Shown piece by piece: positions 53,550 to 62,599 of a stretch of 64,000 bases of DNA. Location: NCBI GenBank assembly GCA_049516155.1, contig JBEKTJ010000040.1:27346-91345 (forward strand), in the 5' to 3' direction. The notes under the pieces are model-generated. The model worked only from the letters and a program-made list of their open reading frames with translations, ran no database searches and had not been told where the DNA came from. This DNA is from Bog-159 sp049516155 (GTDB taxonomy: Bacteria; Acidobacteriota; Terriglobia; Bryobacterales; Bryobacteraceae). The position numbers were made by a program, and so were the translations under genes. Position 1 is the stretch's first letter, and each line of letters opens with the position of its first letter.

Positions 53550-55070
53550 CTTAGGGTCGGTTTCGGCCGGTGATCTGGCCGCCCCGATCTCCCTCCCCGC
53601 CTCGATCTCCTGCCCCGGCTGGGCCGGCTGCGCCACTTGCGCCTTGGGGCCGCCTTTGTCGCCCGGCGAACCTGTACTCACACGCGAAGTAGGTTGTTGA
53701 GGCTTGGTTGCGGCTTTCCGGTCGCTATCGACCTTGTCTTCCAGCGACGAGACGATTCCATCGAACAACCGCTCCGAGAATCCCAGCGCGAAGGCCAGGC
53801 CGAGCGGAATAGGAGCTAGCGGAGAACACCAGTTCACGGTTTGGAAGGCCGTACCGAGGACATTGAATCTGCTGTCGGAGAGAACCACAATCAACAGAAT
53901 GCCGAACCAACCGGAGAGAGCCCCCACGATCGGGCTGAGGAACAGGGTGGTCCAGGAAGCGCCGTAGTCGGTGGGAACGTCCGCTCGTTTGAGTGTGCGC
54001 GCCAGCCGGCTCAGATAGCCGCCAGCCGCTCCGGCGATGAACAACACCGGATTTCCGACCGCGAACGCCAGCACCACCACAAGAGCGCATCCCACACCGG
54101 CAAGCCAAACCGCTTTGGTCTGCCAGCCCACGAGCTGGGCGAACGTGTTTACATCCTCATCGTTAAGATATCTGAGCGCTTGCACCAGCAACGCCTGCAG
54201 CGCGCCGGGATCGGGCTGCGCCGTTCCCAGCGCATCCTTGATATTGGCAGCCATGGTCTTGGCGTGTGTCTTGTCGATGTCGAGTAAGTCCAATTCCACG
54301 GCTTGCAGTCGGGCGCGGATGGTATCGAGCGAACTTCCGGCAATCAGCAGACTGACGACACCGCGCTCGAACTCATGAATTCGGGACCAGCCGGTGATTT
54401 CCTGCCCGCGGCTCCAGAAAAGGAAATCGCACGAGGTTTGCCACCAATCCCACTTAATCGCATCCTCCGCATGAGTCAACAACTCATCGAGCCAAGGGTC
54501 CGTGCCGATAGGTTTGCCCGTATCGCTCTGGAATCGCACTCTTGCGTTATCGATCTCCGCTTTCAGCATCTCGCGGTTGGGCCGCGCGATGTTGTGCCAC
54601 CGGACGATCCAGATGCTCGCAAGAAACAGGAGCACGACCAATAAGGTCCCCACAAGGTTCGCCCTCCCGCCGGCCTGGCCGGTGCTCGGACCGCAGGGAC
54701 CGCATGCGTCGAGCGCGAAGTCGACCACCCGGCTCTCTTTGTCCAGCGCCACCGGGTTGGCGGTTTGCGCACGATATCCGTCCTTGCTCACCGTGACTTT
54801 ATAACTTCCCGCCGGGAGTGCGGGCGAAGCGTAATGACCCGCATCCGCGCCCGAACCCGTCATCTCGACGAACTTGGACGACCCCGGAGCTGTCGCTTCA
54901 ATTGTTACTGTCGCGCCGCTCACAGCAGGGCGGCCGTCGGACGAGAATACGTGACCCTGAATGGTGAGGGTTGGCGCCGGGGCGGCCTGCTGGCCATTCT
55001 GCGCGTAGAGTATTCCGCCGGACGCGAGAATCAGCGCGAAAATCAGAGACGGGATGCGGCACTGAGGCAT
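53544..55070 (-). CDS. Membrane protein with N-terminal carboxypeptidase-regulatory-like domain
   Basis: 508 residues from MPQCRIPSLIFALILASGGI, a signal peptide. Residues 35-120 are a carboxypeptidase-regulatory-like sandwich (TIQGHVFSSDGRPAVSGATV, AGSYKVTVSKDGYRAQ). A CGPCGP stretch is followed by a membrane helix (TLLVVLLFLASIWIVRW). A helical region of about 180 residues, three or four further membrane segments (WLAGVGCALVVVLAFAVG; GALSGWFGILLIVVLSD) and a low-complexity Lys/Pro-rich tail complete it. I do not recognise the whole architecture. Confidence 0.72.
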   Translation of the reverse strand: MPQCRIPSLIFALILASGGILYAQNGQQAAPAPTLTIQGHVFSSDGRPAVSGATVTIEATAPGSSKFVEMTGSGADAGHYASPALPAGSYKVTVSKDGYRAQTANPVALDKESRVVDFALDACGPCGPSTGQAGGRANLVGTLLVVLLFLASIWIVRWHNIARPNREMLKAEIDNARVRFQSDTGKPIGTDPWLDELLTHAEDAIKWDWWQTSCDFLFWSRGQEITGWSRIHEFERGVVSLLIAGSSLDTIRARLQAVELDLLDIDKTHAKTMAANIKDALGTAQPDPGALQALLVQALRYLNDEDVNTFAQLVGWQTKAVWLAGVGCALVVVLAFAVGNPVLFIAGAAGGYLSRLARTLKRADVPTDYGASWTTLFLSPIVGALSGWFGILLIVVLSDSRFNVLGTAFQTVNWCSPLAPIPLGLAFALGFSERLFDGIVSSLEDKVDSDRKAATKPQQPTSRVSTGSPGDKGGPKAQVAQPAQPGQEIEAGREIGAARSPAETDPKS

Positions 55071-55135
55071 GGTATCGCTCCTCCTGGAGAGAGTACCACG
55101 AAGGAACTTGTCCTGGGTAAGTACGCCAGTCCGAC

Positions 55136-56812
<1,677 letters not shown>

Positions 56813-56919
56813 TTTGAGATGAGGCAGCAGGGCCTGTCTTTACAGCTTAGCGGATTCGCCCGTAAGTGGGTGGTGAAGAAGGAGACGATGCGGGCGGGCG
56901 TCCCGCGCGGAGTTGGAGA

Positions 56920-57810
56920 CTATCTGAGAAAGCCGCCCCTCCTCAGAAACGCCTCGACCTTCGCGTGAGAGTCCAGGACCGCGTCCGGATCCGGATCGAA
57001 CGGACCCTCCTCTTGAGCACGCGGATCCAGATTGCGGGATAGAATATGCCCCAGCTTCGGATAGAGGTTAAGTTCGCATGAGCCTCCCAGTTGTTTGGCC
57101 CGGTCGCAAAAGCGGCGCGTCGCGAGGGGTGGCGTAACGGTATCGGCAGCGCCTTCGATGATCTGGATGGGCGGAAGCCGTTGGGTGACGTTCTCTGCGG
57201 GGGAGATGGTCTTCGCCTCCGTACGCGTGCCCAGCAGCAGTTGTGGCCACTTGTCGTTCAGCAACGAGACCGGGGGCGATATCAGAACCAGAATATCCGG
57301 TACAGCGCTGGTGCGGTCCTCCTCGGTGTGAGGAAAAACCGCTGCCGATAACGCCAGATGTCCACCGGCGGAGACTCCGTAGACCGCGACCCGATGAGGG
57401 TTTACAGTAAGGGCGGTTGCTTTCGTCCGAACCCAGCGAATGAGATCCCGCACGTCCCTCATGGCGTCAAGGGGAGTGATTCTCTTCTGGTCCGAGAGCC
57501 GATACTCGCCTGCTATGGCGACCATTCCCAATCCCGCATAGCGCTTCGCGTCGGCATGCATCCACTCCGGGCTGCCAGTGCTCCAGCCACCACCGTGCAA
57601 CAGAATGATCGCCGCATGGGGCGCCGCATCGACCGATCCCCCCGGCATGAAAATGTATGCCTTCAGACTTGTGGAGCCAATCGTTTTATAGATGCGGACG
57701 TCCGGCTGCAAGAGCGCCTGAGGCTCAGCGCTAGACCCGAGAACAAGGAGCGACGTGAGGACTGCAAATGCCCCGATTGGCAAATTCGAGTGAAGCGAGA
57801 TCCGTGGCAC
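56920..57810 (-). CDS. Alpha/beta hydrolase (HSL/BD-FAE-like esterase), secreted
   Basis: About 296 residues from the GTG at 57810; a TTG three codons upstream is an alternative. A hydrophobic signal (GAFAVLTSLLVLGSSAEPQA) follows a short leader. The core has HGGGW (IILLHGGGWSTGSPEW), the nucleophile motif VYGVSAGGHLALSA, an acidic region IIEGAADTVTPP and catalytic His in YPKLGHILS. A carbohydrate esterase or lipase role is likely. Confidence 0.82.
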   Translation of the reverse strand: MPRISLHSNLPIGAFAVLTSLLVLGSSAEPQALLQPDVRIYKTIGSTSLKAYIFMPGGSVDAAPHAAIILLHGGGWSTGSPEWMHADAKRYAGLGMVAIAGEYRLSDQKRITPLDAMRDVRDLIRWVRTKATALTVNPHRVAVYGVSAGGHLALSAAVFPHTEEDRTSAVPDILVLISPPVSLLNDKWPQLLLGTRTEAKTISPAENVTQRLPPIQIIEGAADTVTPPLATRRFCDRAKQLGGSCELNLYPKLGHILSRNLDPRAQEEGPFDPDPDAVLDSHAKVEAFLRRGGFLR

Positions 57811-58001
57811 TACTCCCAATTTTAACGTACGCCCGGGTCGATCGTTAGCAGCAGTGGACAGACACAGATGGCGGGCACTGCCATCAGACGCTCTGCCCTG
57901 ACCACAATTCCGGGCCAAGGCCCGGGGTCCGCCGATGGCCCACGGAGGCACGTCGGCATACAACTGGCGCGACGTCGGGATAGCGGTGGTACACTCCTGA
58001 G

Positions 58002-59753
58002 ATGCAGCCGTTTGCAGGCCGGCTGGTAGCGGCCTTCATGTGCGCCTTCGCTTTGTGCCCCGCCGCGGGAAGCGAAGGACCGCGCTGGCTGCGGATCCAA
58101 TCCCCTAACTTCGATTTATTCACCGACGCCGGCGAACGCAACGGACGCGAAGTAGCGCGGCATTTCGAGCAAGTGCGCGCCTTCTTCATGGAGGCCATGG
58201 GGCTGGGCGTCAAATCCGGTCCGCCAGTGCGGATTGTGGTGTTCCGCTCGGAGAAAGAGTTCGCGCCTTACGCGCCGAACGACTTCGCCGCGGCGTTCTA
58301 TCTGGGCGCGGAGGATCGCGATTATATCGTCATGAAGAGCGCCTTCAGCGATCAGTTTCCGATCGCGGTACACGAGTACATACACCTGTTGGTGAAACAC
58401 TCCGGACTCACCGCGCCGGTATGGTTCAACGAAGGGCTCGCCGAACTTTTCTCCAACTTGAAACCGCTGGCCGGAAAGATCGAGGTGGGCGATATCATCG
58501 TGCCGCACCTCATTCTTCTGCGGCAGTCGAAGTGGATCGACTTACCCACGCTACTGGCCGCGCAGCACGACTCTCCGCTATATAACGAGAAGACCCACGC
58601 AGGGTTGTTCTACGCGGAGTGTTGGGCGCTGGTGCACATGTTGTATCTGGACGCGGATTACCGGCCCAAGTTGCCAGCGCTGCTAGATGGCATCAAGAGC
58701 GGCGCCGGTATGGCGGACACATTTCAGAAGGCTTACGGCAAAACGGCGCCACAGGTGCAGAAGGATCTGGAGACATACCTGCGCGGAACTACATTCAATG
58801 CGTCGCTCTTCAACACGAAGCTGGCTAAGGACGTGGACGCGCCTTCGGCCGCCGACTCGAGCCAGTTAGAAGCGGGCCTGGTGCTTGCCGAGATCCTGGC
58901 GAATACGCGCGAGAAGGCCGCCGCGGCACGCGAGTTATACGACAGGCTGGCGCGCGATAACCCGAAGGATTGGCAAGTCGAGCAAGGGCTCGCGCGTTTG
59001 AGTTTGCGGGAGGGCAAACGCGCGGAGGCCATGGCGCATTATGCACGCGCCGCCGAGATGGGCAGCACGAACGCCAGGATGTACCTGGACTACGGGCGGC
59101 TGCTGCGATCCGACGACCAGCGCGCGGAAGCGGTGGCGGCGTTGAAGGTCGCGACGCAGATCGACCCAAACGACCGGGATGCGCGGTTGGAACTCGGGTA
59201 TGCATACGTGGTCAACAACCAGCATGCGGAGGCTCTGGCGCAATTCCTATTGGTGAAGCGCGTGACCGAGGAGCAGGCTTTCGCGTATTTCCATGCGATG
59301 GCATACGCTTACTACCGTTTGGATCGGAAAGCGGATGCCAAGACGGCCGCCGCCACCTGCCGGAAATATGCCAAGACTCCGGAAGAAATCGAAAGGCTCG
59401 ACCAACTGGTAGATGCACTGAGTTACGTGCCGCATATGCCGGTCCTGACCGGAGATGCTCCCGACCAGCCGCCACCCAAGCTGCAACGGCACGCGGCGCT
59501 GGCGGTGGCCGAAGGCACGCTTAAGCAGTTCGATTGCATGGACGGCAAGATCCGCGTGCGGATGAGCGTTGGAGCGGAGGCTATGTCTTTTGCCATACTT
59601 GATCCTGCTTCGATAACCCTCAAAGACCATGCGCCGATGGACTTCACTTGCGGCCCGCAAAGCCCCCGGCGAATCCGAATCGAGTACGAGTCGAAACAGG
59701 ATGCCATGCCGGGGACGATTGGCTTGGTTCGGTCAATCGAGTTTGTGGACTGA
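58002..59753 (+). CDS. DUF1570-type zinc peptidase-like protein with TPR repeats
   Basis: 583 residues with signal peptide (LVAAFMCAFALCPAAGS). The DUF1570-like N-terminal half has the sequence RWLRIQSPNFDLFTDAG, VRIVVFRSEKEFAPY and a HEYIH zinc motif with NEGLAELFS after it, so it is probably a metallopeptidase-like domain. The second half (from about residue 285) is made of TPR pairs (EKAAAARELYDRLA; AYYRLDRKADAKTAAATC). The last 90 residues form a beta-rich domain. Function unknown. Confidence 0.83.
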   Translation: MQPFAGRLVAAFMCAFALCPAAGSEGPRWLRIQSPNFDLFTDAGERNGREVARHFEQVRAFFMEAMGLGVKSGPPVRIVVFRSEKEFAPYAPNDFAAAFYLGAEDRDYIVMKSAFSDQFPIAVHEYIHLLVKHSGLTAPVWFNEGLAELFSNLKPLAGKIEVGDIIVPHLILLRQSKWIDLPTLLAAQHDSPLYNEKTHAGLFYAECWALVHMLYLDADYRPKLPALLDGIKSGAGMADTFQKAYGKTAPQVQKDLETYLRGTTFNASLFNTKLAKDVDAPSAADSSQLEAGLVLAEILANTREKAAAARELYDRLARDNPKDWQVEQGLARLSLREGKRAEAMAHYARAAEMGSTNARMYLDYGRLLRSDDQRAEAVAALKVATQIDPNDRDARLELGYAYVVNNQHAEALAQFLLVKRVTEEQAFAYFHAMAYAYYRLDRKADAKTAAATCRKYAKTPEEIERLDQLVDALSYVPHMPVLTGDAPDQPPPKLQRHAALAVAEGTLKQFDCMDGKIRVRMSVGAEAMSFAILDPASITLKDHAPMDFTCGPQSPRRIRIEYESKQDAMPGTIGLVRSIEFVD

Positions 59754-59756
59754 GAA

Positions 59757-59796
59757 AAGAAAAACCGGCGGGCACTCGGAGGAGCGCGCCCGCCGG
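59757..59796 (-). terminator. Rho-independent terminator of the coaX/birA-direction transcript
   Basis: On the minus strand CCGGCGGGC pairs with GCCCGCCGG (nine bases each arm) followed by TTTTTCTTTT. A second hairpin (GGCTCCGC/GCGGAGCC, 59799-59827) lies just upstream. Both follow the stop of the gene at 59909. Confidence 0.78.
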
Positions 59797-59908
59797 CCGG
59801 CTCCGCATCTTTTCCGAGAGCGGAGCCTAACTCGAAAGAGTTCGCTTACATTAAGAAAGACGCATGTAACGCTCTCGGAGTTGCAACGCGATTGTAACGC
59901 CGTCCGTT

Positions 59909-60595
59909 TCATCGCATATAGAACAGGCTGAGGCGCGGCAAACCCGCCTTCTCTAACAGGTTACGTTCCAGGTACTGCTTTTCGAGCATAGCCAGATGTT
60001 CGGCGGTCATCTTGGAGCGATAGGGGCGGAGCTGCGCGTCCAAATCGCGGCGGGCATCCAGCAACTGCTCTTCGGACTGACGGTGGCGGGCGGCGGCGAT
60101 GGCCTTCTCCTCCAACACGGTCAGGCGACGCTCCAAGTCTTCCAAATCCTTATAGTGCGTTTCGGCTTCGGCGGCAAGGCGCTCTAAGGCGGCGGCGATC
60201 TCGCTGTAGTCGGGTCCGGCCAAGCGGGCGGCTGCTGCGGCGTTGCGTGCCAAGTACTCGCGCAAATCGTCCAGCGGAAAGGGGGGGGCGGATTCGCGTG
60301 TGGCGGGCCGCCGCGCGGCTCCGGACATTACCTGAGCTTCCGTCAAAACCGCTTGCGCGCAGAATGTGAGCGAATTCACCATCTGGGTTTTCTTTTTGCG
60401 GCCGCGCCATTTTTCAAAGGCCGCGTCGATGCCCCGCAGCACGGCTTCGAGCGGCACGCCCGCATTCTTCCAACTCTCGATCAGCGCCCAATCGAGCGGC
60501 GATAATAGGAACAGACTAGTTCCCCGCACACGCTGGAAGTGGGTTTCAATCTCGGTGAAGTAATTGAAGTAGTTATAAACCCAGTCGTCACTCAC
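59909..60595 (-). CDS. Hypothetical protein encoded with coaX
   Basis: 228 residues, soluble. The N-terminal 95 residues (DDWVYNYFNYFTEIETHF, LLSPLDWALIESWKNAGVPL, AVLRGIDAAFEKWRGRKKK) look like a small helical domain. After a low-complexity stretch there is a long coiled coil (ALERLAAEAETHYKDLEDL through LLDARRDLDAQL). It overlaps the coaX gene by four bases (ATGA) and is the last gene before the terminator. I recognise no named family. Confidence 0.78.
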   Translation of the reverse strand: MSDDWVYNYFNYFTEIETHFQRVRGTSLFLLSPLDWALIESWKNAGVPLEAVLRGIDAAFEKWRGRKKKTQMVNSLTFCAQAVLTEAQVMSGAARRPATRESAPPFPLDDLREYLARNAAAAARLAGPDYSEIAAALERLAAEAETHYKDLEDLERRLTVLEEKAIAAARHRQSEEQLLDARRDLDAQLRPYRSKMTAEHLAMLEKQYLERNLLEKAGLPRLSLFYMR

Positions 60596-61362
60596 TTGGC
60601 GGCGTTCCGTTCCCAGATAAGTTGCAGGCCCGCTAGCGTCAGATGCTCGTCAATGTGTTTCAGGTGGCGGGAGCCGCGGGCGATGAGCGCGGCCTGGCCT
60701 CCTGTGGCGATGGCTTTGGTATCCGGGCCAAGCTCGGCGACCATGCGATCCAGAATTCCGTCGATCATGCCCAATGCGCCGTAGTATAGGCCGGAATGCA
60801 TGCTGGCCACGGTATTGGTGCCTATGACTTTAGCCGGCTCGCGGAAATCCACCATGGGCAGGCGCGCGGTCTTGCTGAACAACGCTTCGATGGAAATGCC
60901 GATGCCGATGGCGATGGCGCCGCCCAGGTATTCACCCGCAGCCGAGATCACATCGAAGTTGATGGTGGTGCCGAGATCCACCACCACGCTCGGACCGCCG
61001 TACTTCTGAAAGGCGGCTACGGCGTTGGCCAAACGGTCCGCGCCCACTTGATTGGGATCGTCATAGCGGATGGCCATGCCGATGTCGGTGTGGGGCGTGA
61101 CGAACATTGGCTCGAGCCTGAAATAGCGCTGCGCCATGGCGGCAAGGTTGGCGTCCAAAGACGGGACCACGCTGGCGATGATGATGGCGTCGACGCCGGG
61201 CGAATCCAGTGAAGCCAGGGCGAAAAGGTTGCGCAGCAGGACGCCCCATTCGTCGGCGGTCTGGCCGTGCACGGTGCGCAGCCGCCACTGGCTGATGAGG
61301 CGGCGCTGGTCGAATGCGCCGATGGTGATGTTGGTGTTCCCAACGTCGAGGGCTAGTAGCAT
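60592..61362 (-). CDS. coaX: Type III pantothenate kinase
   Basis: 256 residues: DVGNTNITIGAF (phosphate 1), VVDLGTTINFDVIS, GIGISIEALFSKTARLP, TVASMHSGLYYGALGMID and AIATGGQAALIA (adenosine motif). It phosphorylates pantothenate in coenzyme A synthesis. It lies directly after birA; the two form a CoA/biotin operon that is common in bacteria. Confidence 0.94.
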   Translation of the reverse strand: MLLALDVGNTNITIGAFDQRRLISQWRLRTVHGQTADEWGVLLRNLFALASLDSPGVDAIIIASVVPSLDANLAAMAQRYFRLEPMFVTPHTDIGMAIRYDDPNQVGADRLANAVAAFQKYGGPSVVVDLGTTINFDVISAAGEYLGGAIAIGIGISIEALFSKTARLPMVDFREPAKVIGTNTVASMHSGLYYGALGMIDGILDRMVAELGPDTKAIATGGQAALIARGSRHLKHIDEHLTLAGLQLIWERNAAK

Positions 61363-62124
61363 TTATGCGGGCCGAACTCCTCCAGCGAGTATAAGCGATT
61401 CCGAGCCGTCGTCCGCGCGCAGCTTCAGGAAGCCGGCGGGATCCAGGCCTGCGGTGGTCCCGGTCAGTATGCCGCCGGGTTGGTCCACGCGCACCCGTTT
61501 GCCGCATGCGTAGGTGGAGCGGCGCGTGAACTGATCCAAGATCGGCTGGCGGCCGCCTTCCACCAGCATGCGGCAAAAACTGTCGATGGCGGGGAGCAGA
61601 TCGATCAGCAGTTCTTCGCGCGATTGGGGGTGGCCGGAAGCGAGGCGCAACGACGTGGCTTCTGCGGCGATCTCCGGCGGAAAGGCGTGGTGATTCACGT
61701 TGATGCCCAAGCCCGCGATGGCTACGGAATCGACGAGTTGCACTAGAATGCCGGCGGTCTTTCGATTGTCTAGCATGACATCGTTGGGCCAACGGAGATC
61801 GGGGTGCAGGTCCGTGGCGCGCGCGATGCATTCCGCGGCGGCCAGACCCAGCGCCAGCGTCAGCATTGGGAGTGAATCCGGCGGCAGGGGCAGGCGCAGC
61901 ACGACGGAGAGATACAGGCCTGCGCCTGGCTCTGAGTGCCAGGAGTGGCCGTGGCGGCCCTGGCCGGCGGTCTGCTCTTCGGCGACTACGACAGTGCCGG
62001 ACGGGCATCCCGCGGCGGCCAGCGCAGTGGCTTCGGGCATGGTGGAGGTGATGGATTCGAAGAAAGAGATCAGGCGGTTGGGAAGGCCGCCGCGGACTTG
62101 GTCGATGTTAAGCTTCAAAGCCAT
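61363..62124 (-). CDS. birA: Biotin--[acetyl-CoA-carboxylase] ligase
   Basis: 253 residues without an N-terminal helix-turn-helix, so it is a ligase without repressor function. Motifs: ISFFESITSTMPEA, GQGRHGHSWHSEPGAGLY, LRWPNDVMLDNRKTAGILVQ and GLGINVNH. The C-terminal SH3-like part contains GTTAGLDPAGFLKL. It attaches biotin to carboxylases. Its 5' end overlaps the GxxExxY gene by 17 bases and the coaX ATG follows its stop directly. Confidence 0.92.
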   Translation of the reverse strand: MALKLNIDQVRGGLPNRLISFFESITSTMPEATALAAAGCPSGTVVVAEEQTAGQGRHGHSWHSEPGAGLYLSVVLRLPLPPDSLPMLTLALGLAAAECIARATDLHPDLRWPNDVMLDNRKTAGILVQLVDSVAIAGLGINVNHHAFPPEIAAEATSLRLASGHPQSREELLIDLLPAIDSFCRMLVEGGRQPILDQFTRRSTYACGKRVRVDQPGGILTGTTAGLDPAGFLKLRADDGSESLILAGGVRPA

Positions 62125-62500
62125 TGACGATACGTTTCCAATCGACCTTGGCCTTTTGGAAATTAACTAAAAGGCACACGGTTAGGCCGGACGCTTTGAG
62201 GTAGTTGAGGCACTGTGCGGTGTGTTCGTTGCTGAGCCGCTCCACGCACTTTAGCTCGATGACCAATGAGTCTTCGACTAGGATATCGGCGAAATAATCT
62301 CCGACAGTTTGGCCTTTGTAGGTTACCTTAAATGAGGTTTGGGTGGTTGCCCGGATGCCACGCATGGTTAGCTCTCTGAGTAGTGCTCGCTCGTAGACCT
62401 TCTCCAGGAAACCGGCTCCTAGGGTGTTGGAAACTTCGAACACTGCGGCGAGGACCTGCTCGGTTAAGGAATACGGACATCTGCGTTCATCTGCGTTCAT
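62108..62500 (-). CDS. GxxExxY protein
   Basis: 130 residues from MNADERRCPYSLTEQVLAAV. The family signature GAGFLEKVYERALLREL and FADILVEDSLVIELKCVE with QCLNYLKASGLTVCLLVNF are clear. The start codon lies inside one arm of a 32-base inverted repeat, so the first residues (MNADERR) are encoded by the repeat. The family is related to PD-(D/E)XK nucleases and is spread with this repeat in many phyla; function unknown. Confidence 0.88.
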   Translation of the reverse strand: MNADERRCPYSLTEQVLAAVFEVSNTLGAGFLEKVYERALLRELTMRGIRATTQTSFKVTYKGQTVGDYFADILVEDSLVIELKCVERLSNEHTAQCLNYLKASGLTVCLLVNFQKAKVDWKRIVNGFEA

Positions 62501-62584
62501 CTGCGGCCAACATATGTGTTGCGTTATGGGTCGAGAGTTCTCAAAACCTTTATTGGCCGCAGATGAACGCAGATGAACGCAGAT
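62479..62584. repeat. Perfect 32-base inverted repeat flanking the GxxExxY start
   Basis: The arm at 62479-62510 (three ATCTGCG units, then GCCAA) is repeated in reverse complement at 62553-62584 (TTGGCC, then GCAGATGAAC units). The arms match at all 32 positions around a 42-base centre. The units themselves are 10-base direct repeats (ATCTGCGTTC). The element covers the start and leader of the GxxExxY gene. Confidence 0.85.
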
Positions 62585-62599
62585 AAGACAAGACAAGGG

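Noticed and set aside
62479..62584. CRISPR-like array from the repeated GCAGATGAAC units
   Set aside because: The units are tandem without spacers and form an inverted repeat; no cas genes are present.
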